This document shows positions 18,092 through 25,625 of a DNA stretch of 64,000 nucleotides, in pieces. The DNA comes from Mesorhizobium sp. STM 4661 (GTDB lineage Bacteria > Pseudomonadota > Alphaproteobacteria > Rhizobiales > Rhizobiaceae): NCBI RefSeq assembly GCF_000359125.1, contig NZ_CAAF010000085.1, positions 38,019-102,018 of the forward strand, read 5' to 3'. Each line of letters begins with the position of its first letter. Position 1 is the first letter of the stretch. The notes below the pieces were generated by a model, which did no database searches, was not told the origin of the DNA, and saw nothing but the letters and a program-made list of their open reading frames with translations. The position numbers and the translations under genes are program-made.

Positions 18092-18658
18092 ATGATGCCG
18101 GTAGTGAGAATTAATGACGCCACCTTTGCGGACCTAAAGCTCATCGCAAGTTGGTTCGGCACGAAAACGCCCGCCGATACGCTGGATCGTGTCGTGAAGG
18201 AGGCGATGGACCAGCTCGGGTTGGAGCGCGACGAGGAGCCCAATGAAGCTGTCGTATCGAACGGCGGCGCCATGCAGTTCGAGGTCGCGCCCGGGCTCGC
18301 TTTCACGAAACCGTTGTCGGCGACGATCAACGGAACGGCGATCCCGAGCCCGAGATGGTCATCGATCCTGCTCACGATGATCACCCAACTGAAGGCAAAG
18401 GGCCTCGACGGCGACAAGCTTGTCCGCGAACTGGGCATCCCGGCCAAGGCCGCCAAGTTCGAGGACGAGGGGTTCAAGTACCACCCTGACCTTGGTATTT
18501 CGGTGCAGGGCCAGTCCGCTTCGGACGCATGGAAAGAGGTCGACCGCCTCGCCAAAAAGTGGCGCATCCCTGTCACGGTTGAGTTTTGGTGGCGCCAGAA
18601 CCCGAAGGCTCAACATCCTGGCCGCACCGGAGTGCTAAGGTCATCTCCTAACAGTTGA
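18092..18658 (+). CDS. Putative ribbon-helix-helix DNA-binding protein
   Basis: This 188-residue protein has an N-terminal stretch (VRINDATFADLKLIASWFG then TPADTLDRVVKEAM, about 3-40) with the strand-helix-helix pattern of ribbon-helix-helix or SeqA-like domains. The C-terminal half (about 80-185) contains YHPDLGISVQGQSASDAW and VEFWWRQNPKAQHPGRTG; I have met such sequences as uncharacterised and cannot name the fold. AGGAGA lies 5 bases before ATG 18092; a second ATG follows at 18095. Paired palindromes upstream suggest autoregulation. It is convergent with the HNH nuclease gene, 73 bases away. A role as regulator or modulator of that nuclease is a guess. Confidence 0.65.
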   Translation: MMPVVRINDATFADLKLIASWFGTKTPADTLDRVVKEAMDQLGLERDEEPNEAVVSNGGAMQFEVAPGLAFTKPLSATINGTAIPSPRWSSILLTMITQLKAKGLDGDKLVRELGIPAKAAKFEDEGFKYHPDLGISVQGQSASDAWKEVDRLAKKWRIPVTVEFWWRQNPKAQHPGRTGVLRSSPNS

Positions 18659-18731
18659 GGGCCCAGCCGAATGACTGCAGTGCTACAAAGCATGGGTCGG
18701 GCGATGATTCATACGAGCCAGAGTCGCACAG

Positions 18732-19640
18732 CTACCCTAGGAACTTGTTATGGCGATGCCACTCCAGTGAGCTGGGCGAAGGCAACACGGAGGCACGGAT
18801 CGGTGACTGCACCGTCGTACCATGCAGGTCATAGTAGTGCCTGCCGTTGTCAAAGTCGGCCTTGAGCCGGCCGCTGACTACAAAGCGCAGGTCCTTGTCC
18901 ACGGTCACGTACCCCAGATCGAAGAGCTTGTGGATGTCAGTTCGCAGCAGGAGTCCATTCGGGCCTTCGTGCTCTCCACCGTCCGCATAGGATCGAATGT
19001 GCGCGGCATCGAGGATGGGGAGGGTTTTCTCGCCGGTGACGGCGCAGCGTCGATCATAGGCGTCTGTGACCAATACCCTGAATGCGCCTTGGCCCAGCCG
19101 TGGTCGAACCAAAATCGGTGCCCCGTATCGGTCCAATTCAGACGAGGCAGGTAATGCGAAATTGGCCCGGTCTATGACCGCGTTCCAGAGCTTGGCGCCA
19201 TCTGTTTCATCCGTGTCGTATCCACGCCCGACCACAATATTGCGGGACCAGCTTTCGGGCACCGGTATCCAGCGGTCACGGGCCCAGAAGAACGGGCTGG
19301 TCAGGATGCGGCAGCCAATAGTCGGATCCATGCGGGGATCATCGCCGGTGCGATACCGACCGATGCGTCGCCGCATCTCTTTGGCTGACTCGACGCCGTT
19401 CTTTTCGCCGAATGCCTCCCAAGCGATCGAGAGTGGAAGCAGCGAGGCGTGGGAAAAGATTCCGCCGCCGACAATGAAGTTCTGGGGGGAATGCAGCTTA
19501 AACAGAAACAACTCACCAGGTTGCAACGCGCGGAAATTGATGCGGCCACTCGGCGCCCAGAAGTTTACCTCATCGACCTGACGAGCCGAGAGGTAGTTGA
19601 ACCAATCGTTATCAGTGACGCCCACGAAGATGCTGACCAT
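18732..19640 (-). CDS. HNH endonuclease with N-terminal reader-like domain
   Basis: This 302-residue protein is built like a modification-dependent or type II restriction nuclease. The N-terminal 80 residues (FVGVTDNDWFNYLSAR, PGELFLFKLHSPQNFIVGGG) look like a PUA/EVE/SRA-type DNA-reader fold. The C-terminal HNH domain has Cys199 in RRCAVTGE, AAHI with His214, Asn228 and His237 (TDIHKLFD). I prefer ATG 19640 because the family fold begins there; a GTG at 19688 would add 16 residues. No cognate methylase lies beside it, so it may attack modified DNA as a type IV enzyme, or depend on the DISARM methylase. The substrate is not determined by the sequence. Confidence 0.8.
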   Translation of the reverse strand: MVSIFVGVTDNDWFNYLSARQVDEVNFWAPSGRINFRALQPGELFLFKLHSPQNFIVGGGIFSHASLLPLSIAWEAFGEKNGVESAKEMRRRIGRYRTGDDPRMDPTIGCRILTSPFFWARDRWIPVPESWSRNIVVGRGYDTDETDGAKLWNAVIDRANFALPASSELDRYGAPILVRPRLGQGAFRVLVTDAYDRRCAVTGEKTLPILDAAHIRSYADGGEHEGPNGLLLRTDIHKLFDLGYVTVDKDLRFVVSGRLKADFDNGRHYYDLHGTTVQSPIRASVLPSPSSLEWHRHNKFLG

Positions 19641-19928
19641 GACACGACGTTGCATCCTGCGAACTGTTTCGGCAACCCACCCAATCACGCCATTGCATGA
19701 CCGACCGCTTTCTTTTTGTAGGTATCGACGTCTCGCGCCGTGATCGAGCTGAGATGCCGCTTTCCAAAAATGGCGCCGACAGAGCTGCAGTGAGCATCAG
19801 CGTTCGCGATGCGGTAGAACCGAGCATTTGGTTCAGCGTTGTCCAACAAGATGAGGCCGACTACAGCGCGTTGATCCAGGATGAGCGACAGCAAGCCAAC
19901 TTCGAACGGAAGCGACCGTCCCGGCGCG

Positions 19929-20736
19929 ATGGCGGCATTTCCGTATGACCGCATGACAGTCGAGCGTTTTAGAAAGACGTTTCCGCGCGCCCGCTGGAAC
20001 GATGATCTGAAGGCGTGGTTCGTCCCGGGCAAAACCGCAGCGCAGCGTTTCGATCGATGGCTCGAACGAGAGTTTTCGCAGACGCAAACCCATGCCGGCC
20101 TTTGTCTTTGATCCCATCGTCTCGAAGTATCTTCGGCGCCTTGATGCTCATTTGGAAGTGGTGACGCCCTATTCCCGCACTGTCGTTGACGAGATGCGCG
20201 AGGTGCCGTTCGCCTCCTGGGATGCCGATCGCCGTGTGTGGACGGTCCCCTACCGGTCATATGAAGCCCTGCACCGGCACTGGAGACGAATCGAGGAGGC
20301 TGCCAGGCGAAACGAGCCTGACGAGCGCAAAAAGCGGCGAGAAGCCAATCGCGGGTCGGAAAACGAACGGGCCGCACGTGCGCGGGCCACCGAACGCCGC
20401 CGCCGCCGCTATCCGCTGGACCCCAACGATCTTCCGCCTCTGGGCCGGCCTGTGATGACACGAAGCTTCGGTGTCGTCGTCTTCATCGGATGCGATGGCG
20501 AGCCCGTCGATGACGATATTCTTCTTTCCCAGTACGCCGACTTTCCAAACCGCGATGACTATGTCTGGGGCCGGTGGCGCCCAGCCGCCCTCGATGAGCT
20601 CATAAGGGCCTGGCCCTCGCGGACGGGATCCGAGACCGAGATCGGTGACGCGCTTTGGTGGCAGCCAACACTCGACGACCTCAGGGTCGCTCGAAAGACG
20701 GCGCGGGGATTGGAAAGACGCCGCGGTCGAGTGTGA
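19929..20736 (+). pseudogene. HARP-domain-like gene split by a frameshift
   Basis: Two plus-strand frames together read as one HARP-like protein. The N-terminal piece (19929-20111, MAAFPYDRMTVERFRKTFP and KAWFVPG) ends at a TGA. The second (from about 20092) continues in the next frame with PAFVFDPIVSKYL, VTPYSRTVVDEMREVPFA and RRVWTVPYRSYEAL, then a basic helix and a C-terminal segment ending 20736. The repeated F-R-x-x-P / W-x-VP pattern is that of HARP repeats, known from annealing helicases, here without a helicase. Such stand-alone proteins occur in rhizobial mobile elements. A short deletion near 20090-20100 probably broke it. Two separate proteins are less likely. Confidence 0.65.
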
Positions 20737-20738
20737 AC

Positions 20739-21782
20739 CTATTTGCCACCGTTCAGGCTCTTCTCGATCTGCCCCGCCGACCCCATGATGTCATCAAAGC
20801 TGGGCGCGGCGCCGAAGATCATCGCGGTCGTGTTGGCGTAGTCTCGCGCAAGCGCATCGACCATCCCGGGCACGGGCTCAATGGCGAAGCTCCCCGGCAC
20901 TGCCGAGGCAAGATCATAGTCGGGACGATCGAAAAACATGCGGGCATGACGCACGCAGTCGGCGCCGAGATCGAGGTCGGCGAGCGCAGCCTTGCCGGTT
21001 TCTGACTGCATGAGACAGTGCAGGTCGTAGTAGTGGCGTGAAACCCGCTGCCCTGCCTGCCGCAATTCACCGCGCCGCTCATACCAGCGGCGCAGTCCAT
21101 GAGCGATCGTCACCTTGTCCCAGAAGGTTCGCGTCGCGTCGATCGTGGTGACGTCCTGTACGGCGAGATCAACGCCGGCTGCGTCCCCGGCCACATAGGG
21201 CGTTATCGTCAGCGGCCCGTGGGGATCGAGCGCCGATTTTGCGCCGGATTCGAGACGTATCGCCGGTCGGACATAGGCGCCATCGCGCGGTTCCACCTCG
21301 GGATACCAAAGCAGCAGGGTCTGCCCATCAGGATCGGCGTCATCAATTTCTACGCGACCCGCCCCGTCGGTGACGTCTGCCAACTGGGTGGCGAGGAACG
21401 CATTGAGCGGGCCGGTGATATAGGCGCGACAGGCATCTCGGATCGCGTCCAGTTTGGCGCGCCGCTTCTTGTTTGACAGTGCCTCCAGCTCTTCGACCGA
21501 CGCAGGCTCCTCGAGGTCGTCGCGGAAGACCGTGATGTCGATGTCCTCGGAGAAGCGCTTGATGAGGTCATAGCCCTTCGACAGCGATGTGCCGCCCTTG
21601 AAAAGCAGCCGCGGCTCTCCTGCCGGCCGTTCGTGATAAAGTGCGTTGAGCGTCCAGCAGACCCAGAAATCCTTTTCGACATTGCCGACCGGGGCGCCAA
21701 TACGGTTGGCCGTGGCAAGGAACAGATCGAGCCGGTCCCGTGGCGATGCGGCAATAATCTGACGGTAGGCCGCGGTCGTCAT
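20739..21782 (-). CDS. abiEii: AbiEii nucleotidyltransferase toxin
   Basis: This 347-residue AbiEii/DUF1814-type toxin belongs to the type IV toxin-antitoxin and abortive-infection system AbiE. The nucleotidyltransferase signature is intact: VEKDFWVCWTLNAL (35-48), FKGGTSLSKGYDL (61-73) and RFSEDIDITVF (76-86), where the Asp pair binds metal. A conserved basic/acidic segment, FWDKVTIAHGLRRWYERRG, lies downstream. AbiEii enzymes transfer nucleotides to RNA acceptors such as tRNA and stop growth on phage infection. Its ATG overlaps the abiEi stop as ATGA, so translation is coupled to the antitoxin. It converges with the HARP-like gene two bases away. Confidence 0.92.
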   Translation of the reverse strand: MTTAAYRQIIAASPRDRLDLFLATANRIGAPVGNVEKDFWVCWTLNALYHERPAGEPRLLFKGGTSLSKGYDLIKRFSEDIDITVFRDDLEEPASVEELEALSNKKRRAKLDAIRDACRAYITGPLNAFLATQLADVTDGAGRVEIDDADPDGQTLLLWYPEVEPRDGAYVRPAIRLESGAKSALDPHGPLTITPYVAGDAAGVDLAVQDVTTIDATRTFWDKVTIAHGLRRWYERRGELRQAGQRVSRHYYDLHCLMQSETGKAALADLDLGADCVRHARMFFDRPDYDLASAVPGSFAIEPVPGMVDALARDYANTTAMIFGAAPSFDDIMGSAGQIEKSLNGGK

Positions 21783-22447
21783 GGCTTGCCTTCCGGCCCA
21801 GCGGTTGGGCTGAGGAGTTGGCGCAGGAACTCCTGCATCCAGATCGGCACGGCGGAAAGACCGGCGCGTAGATCCTCGCGGATCGCCTCGCCGTGCTTGG
21901 GGTCAGAAAGCAGGCGGCGCAATATGGTCGCGATCCGCTTGCGCTCGCTGTCCTGGGTCAGCATATCCTGCATCCAATATAGCGCCTGCACGACCCGCAT
22001 CCCCGGCCGATCCGCCCAATAGAGGCGGCTCGGGGCCGCGTACTTGAAATGAATTTCCTGGCTGCCGAGTGTGATCGGCTTCAATCTCGCATCGACCAGG
22101 ACCTCGATTCGCGCAGGTACGGCCGTCGTAAGCCCAAGGTCGTTGGCGGCCGTCATGCCATCGATGACGGTGCGCGCGTTGTCGCGGCGTGTCACGGCCC
22201 GGATCACGGCGCGATAGTCCGGCACGGTGGCGCGGCCGGTCAAAGGATTGGTCCGCGGGCGGTCATAGAGACCGCGGTCGATACGGCGAAGCTCTTGAGC
22301 CGCAGCTAGTCGCTGGAGCGTCTTGTCCACCGCGGCGCGGGTGCCGAAATCGGCAAAGTCGCCGGGGGTCCAGACCTCCTCGGGCTTGGACTCGATACGC
22401 GCGAGCACGCGCGAGCGAATATCCGTGTCGTGTTCGACTGTGGTCAT
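21779..22447 (-). CDS. abiEi: AbiEi antitoxin and autorepressor
   Basis: This 222-residue AbiEi-type (DUF6088-like) antitoxin has a winged-helix N-terminal domain (about 10-75, with WTPGDFADFGTRAAVDKTL and RRIDRGLYDRP) for operator binding and a C-terminal antitoxin domain. In type IV systems the antitoxin does not bind the toxin tightly but counteracts its effect, and it represses its own operon by binding two inverted repeats. Exactly such a pair lies just upstream (22449-22516). It is the first gene of the abiE operon, overlapping abiEii by four bases. Confidence 0.9.
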   Translation of the reverse strand: MTTVEHDTDIRSRVLARIESKPEEVWTPGDFADFGTRAAVDKTLQRLAAAQELRRIDRGLYDRPRTNPLTGRATVPDYRAVIRAVTRRDNARTVIDGMTAANDLGLTTAVPARIEVLVDARLKPITLGSQEIHFKYAAPSRLYWADRPGMRVVQALYWMQDMLTQDSERKRIATILRRLLSDPKHGEAIREDLRAGLSAVPIWMQEFLRQLLSPTAGPEGKP

Positions 22448-22448
22448 G

Positions 22449-22516
22449 TCCGAAATATGTTACAAGTTTCGGGCAATGGCAAGGTAGTAGGTCCGAAGAA
22501 TGCTACAAATTTCGGA
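22449..22516 (-). promoter_or_regulatory. Paired AbiEi operators
   Basis: Two inverted repeats of the same 23-bp architecture lie directly upstream of abiEi: CCGAAA-N11-TTTCGG at 22450-22472 and CCGAA-N13-TTCGG at 22493-22515. Both have the central TACAA in common. The centres are 43 bases apart, about four helical turns, so both face the same side of the DNA. This matches negative autoregulation by AbiEi on two inverted repeats. The first repeat begins two bases from the start codon, so binding would cover the leader. Confidence 0.8.
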
Positions 22517-22553
22517 CAAGGCGCGAAGTCGTACCGCAGCCGCTCAAACTGGG

Positions 22554-23330
22554 CTACTCAAGCTCGATCCATGCCGGCGCATGATCGCTCGGCTTCTCCC
22601 ACCCTCGCGTCTCAACATCCACCCCGGCACCGCGAAGCTTGGGTAACAACGAGGGACTGATCAGCAGATGATCCATTCGCAGGCCAGAACTCTTGTCATA
22701 GCCCCCGCCATAGGAGTGATTCCAATAGGTGTAGACCCCCTTTTCGGGGTGGATGCGCCTGACCGCATCGATCCAGCCGTCCTCGAGCAACTCGGCATAG
22801 GCTTGGCGGCTCTCGGGAAAGTAAACCGCGTCGCCAATCCATCGTCGCGGCACCACGGCATCAATCGGAGTTGGAACGACATTGTAGTCGCCGCACAGCA
22901 CCGTCGGCGCGCCCTCTTGGAGAAGAGCTTGGCCGTAGCTGATCAGGCGGTCGAACCAGCGCAGCTTGTAGTCAAACTTGGGACCAGGGGCGGGATTTCC
23001 GTTTGGCAGGTAAAGACAGCCAACGACGAGCCCGCCGACCTCCGCCTCGATATAGCGGCTATGGCTGTCGTCAGGGTCGCCGGGAAGCCCGCGTCGGCGC
23101 TCGATGGGGTCTGCCCCGCGACACAGGATAGCGACGCCGTTGTATGATTTCTGGCCGTGCCAGACCGCGCCGTATCCGGCCTCGCGGATGGCTTCGACCG
23201 GAAACTTCTCGTCGGACGTCTTCAGTTCCTGCAGGCAGACGATGTCGTAGGAGGTCGCCGTAAGCCACTTGAGCAGCACGGGCAGCCGACCATTGACGCC
23301 GTTCACATTGAAAGTGGCGATGCGAACCAT
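22554..23330 (-). CDS. xth: Exodeoxyribonuclease III
   Basis: This 258-residue ExoIII-family AP endonuclease and 3'-5' exonuclease acts in base-excision repair. Family landmarks are TFNVNGVNGR near the N-terminus, the metal ligand Glu35 (LQELK), Asp148/Asn150 in CGDYNVVPT, and SDHAPAW (248-254) with the catalytic Asp-His pair. Length matches the family. It follows the DUF3606 gene by 20 bases on the same strand, so the two probably share the candidate stress promoter upstream. It is transcribed toward abiEi, with 106 bases between. Confidence 0.93.
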   Translation of the reverse strand: MVRIATFNVNGVNGRLPVLLKWLTATSYDIVCLQELKTSDEKFPVEAIREAGYGAVWHGQKSYNGVAILCRGADPIERRRGLPGDPDDSHSRYIEAEVGGLVVGCLYLPNGNPAPGPKFDYKLRWFDRLISYGQALLQEGAPTVLCGDYNVVPTPIDAVVPRRWIGDAVYFPESRQAYAELLEDGWIDAVRRIHPEKGVYTYWNHSYGGGYDKSSGLRMDHLLISPSLLPKLRGAGVDVETRGWEKPSDHAPAWIELE

Positions 23331-23349
23331 GTGCCTTGGCGGCCGTGGC

Positions 23350-23532
23350 TCACTTCTTACCGAGCTTGTCCTCGACCTTCTTGCGACTGTTGCCGACCGA
23401 TTTCACTGCCGACTTGACGTCGGCCTTGCTGGCTCCGGTCTTCCCGGCCTCGTACTTAACCTCATGGTCCTGCCCGCCAGCGACTTTTGCGCGGTCCTGG
23501 TTGCGCCCGCGAGTTGTTTGAGTGGTGGCCAT
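23350..23532 (-). CDS. DUF3606 small protein
   Basis: This 60-residue basic protein (MATTQTTRGRNQDRAKVAGG, then EVKYEAGKTGAS and KSVGNSRKKVEDKLG) belongs to the DUF3606 family, small lysine-rich proteins found in rhizobia and relatives. The fold resembles a short helical hairpin; the function is unknown. I chose ATG 23532 because GGAGGAAGAA sits directly before it, rather than the ATG four codons upstream. Its neighbours are exoIII downstream and divergent ligD, and a candidate EcfG-type promoter precedes it, suggesting it belongs to a general-stress DNA-protection group. Confidence 0.8.
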   Translation of the reverse strand: MATTQTTRGRNQDRAKVAGGQDHEVKYEAGKTGASKADVKSAVKSVGNSRKKVEDKLGKK

Positions 23533-23565
23533 TTCTTCCTCCATAGTTCCGTTCCAGTCTGCATT

Positions 23566-23590
23566 AACGCGCCCGGACTCTTCCGGTTCA
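23566..23590 (-). promoter_or_regulatory. Candidate EcfG general-stress promoter
   Basis: On the minus strand TGAAC (23590-23586), a 16-base spacer and CGTT (23569-23566) match the alphaproteobacterial EcfG consensus GGAAC-N16/17-CGTT at 8 of 9 positions. It lies about 34 bases upstream of the DUF3606 start codon, leaving room for a short leader and the visible ribosome site. It would place DUF3606 and exoIII under the general stress response. Confidence 0.45.
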
Positions 23591-23663
23591 ATTCATGGGC
23601 GTCGCAGTGTGGAACTGAATCACAGGGAAGAGTATTGAATCGGACTATGTATTCGAGTTCCGC

Positions 23664-25601
23664 ATGTCGGCCTTAAAGGCCGCTCCCAGCAAAAAGCGCA
23701 CGCGGCGCAGGGAGTCAGAATCTACCCCGAAATACCCCCTGCCTCAGTTTCGTCCGTTCCAACTCTGCACGCTGACCGACGACATACCGGTTGGCGCCGA
23801 TTGGCTCTTCGAGATGAAGTTCGATGGCTATCGCGCCCAAGTCGCCATGTCGGGAGCGGACGTCGTCGTCTACACCCGCAACGGCCACGACTGGACCCGC
23901 CAGTTCAAGGTTATCCTGCCGCCGCTTCAGGCACTGACCAGGGGCTCGGCGCTAATCGACGGCGAGATTGTGGCCATCGATAGCCAGGGCCGCACGAACT
24001 TCTCAATGTTAAAAACCGGCATTGCCGCAGGCATGCCCCTCAAATTCTACGCCTCCGACCTGCTGGAATTGAATGGCGAAGACCTCTCCACTCTGCCCCT
24101 GCTCGAGCGCAAGGAACGGCTTGCGGAACTTTTGGGCGAGAGGGACCCGGATGACAGCCTGCAGTTTTCCAGCCATATCGCCGACAACGGCAAGAAGGTC
24201 TTCGACACGATGTGCGCCGGCGGCCACGAGGGCATCATCGCCAAGCGCGCGGACAGTCGCTATGTCGGCGACCGCACCGCCAGCTGGCTCAAGATCAAGT
24301 GCACGAAACGTCAGGAATTTGTCATCGGCGGCTACCGCCCCAGCGATGCCGGCCGCGGTGTGGCCTCGCTGATCCTTGGTACCTACGAGAACGGAAAGCT
24401 GATCTACCGCGGCCGCGTCGGCACCGGGTTCACAGAGGCGATGCGCAAATCCATTCTCGCGCAGTTGGAGAAGCGGCCCCTGGACAAGTCCGCGTTCGTA
24501 TCCGTGCCGCGCGACATCGCGCGTCGTGCCAGGTGGGTGAAGCCAGAGCTCGTCGCCGAGGTCACCTATTCGGAGGTAACGCCCGACGGCAGCCTACGTC
24601 ACCCGAGCTTCGAAGGCATGCGCGAAGACAAGCGCGCGGACCAGGTGGTGATGGAAATGCCGAAGACAGTCGTGACCACCGCGACGGCCAATCTGGATCC
24701 CGCTATGGGCAAGGAGATCGCTCGCGCGGTTGGCGTGACCCTGACGCATCCCAATAAGCTCATGTATCCGGGCACAGAGGTGACGAAGGCGACGCTCGCC
24801 GCATACTACGCGGCGGTCGCCGAGAAGATGTTGCCGCATATCCAGGATCGGCCGCTATCGCTGGTGCGCGACACCGACGGCGACCTGCGGCAGACCTTTT
24901 TTCAGAAGCACAAGCTGCCTGGCATGCCCAAGGCCATCCATGACGGCCAGTTGGAAAAGATGTCCGGCAAGGAAAGCCGCATCCTCTGGGTCGACGACCT
25001 GGCTGGGCTGATCGGCGGCGTCCAGATGAACGTGCTTGAATTCCACGTCTGGGGAAGCCTGCGCCAGCTGCCTGACCTGCCGCACCGGATAATCTTCGAC
25101 ATCGACCCCGACGAGGGCCTGGGCTTTGGTGACGTCAAGCAGGCCGCGATCGACATCCGCGGCGTTCTGGAGGCACTCGGCCTTCAATCCTGGCCGCTTC
25201 TGTCCGGCGGCAAGGGCGTGCATGTGGTCGTGCCACTCGTTCCCGAGGCCGACTGGGAAGCAGTCAAGAACTTCTGCCAGGACTTCGCCGAACTGCTGGC
25301 CCGCACGGATCCGTCCCGCTTCGTCGCGAACATGAGCAAGGCGCGACGCAAAGGCCGCATGTTCATCGACTATCTCCGCAACGGCCAAGGCGCCACGGCG
25401 ATATGCCCCTGGTCTACACGGGCGCGGTCCGGTGCGTCCTGCGCCGTACCCGTCCCTTGGGATGAATTGCCGACATTCAAGAGTGCCAGCGCATTCGACG
25501 TTTTCGCTGCCGCCGCCTGGGCTCAGGAGCCCGACGCCTGGGATGGGTATTTCGAGGTCGAGCAGACGCTTACGGACCGTATGCGCAAAGCGGTTCAGTA
25601 G
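23664..25601 (+). CDS. ligD: ATP-dependent DNA ligase D (ligase plus polymerase domains)
   Basis: This 645-residue LigD for bacterial non-homologous end joining has an N-terminal ATP-dependent ligase domain with the nucleotidyl Lys52 in EMKFDGYR, IDGEIVAID, and an OB-fold ending near 310. The C-terminal primase-polymerase domain starts near 350 (LTHPNKLMYPG) and carries the metal-binding DIDPDEGLGF and LSGGKGVHVVVPL. The 3'-phosphoesterase domain found in many LigD proteins is absent, so the N-terminus goes straight into the ligase. No ku gene lies in the window. It is divergent from DUF3606 and convergent with dinB, with only 24 bases between. Confidence 0.92.
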   Translation: MSALKAAPSKKRTRRRESESTPKYPLPQFRPFQLCTLTDDIPVGADWLFEMKFDGYRAQVAMSGADVVVYTRNGHDWTRQFKVILPPLQALTRGSALIDGEIVAIDSQGRTNFSMLKTGIAAGMPLKFYASDLLELNGEDLSTLPLLERKERLAELLGERDPDDSLQFSSHIADNGKKVFDTMCAGGHEGIIAKRADSRYVGDRTASWLKIKCTKRQEFVIGGYRPSDAGRGVASLILGTYENGKLIYRGRVGTGFTEAMRKSILAQLEKRPLDKSAFVSVPRDIARRARWVKPELVAEVTYSEVTPDGSLRHPSFEGMREDKRADQVVMEMPKTVVTTATANLDPAMGKEIARAVGVTLTHPNKLMYPGTEVTKATLAAYYAAVAEKMLPHIQDRPLSLVRDTDGDLRQTFFQKHKLPGMPKAIHDGQLEKMSGKESRILWVDDLAGLIGGVQMNVLEFHVWGSLRQLPDLPHRIIFDIDPDEGLGFGDVKQAAIDIRGVLEALGLQSWPLLSGGKGVHVVVPLVPEADWEAVKNFCQDFAELLARTDPSRFVANMSKARRKGRMFIDYLRNGQGATAICPWSTRARSGASCAVPVPWDELPTFKSASAFDVFAAAAWAQEPDAWDGYFEVEQTLTDRMRKAVQ

Positions 25602-25625
25602 CCGACTAGTTCAGTCTGGATCGCA

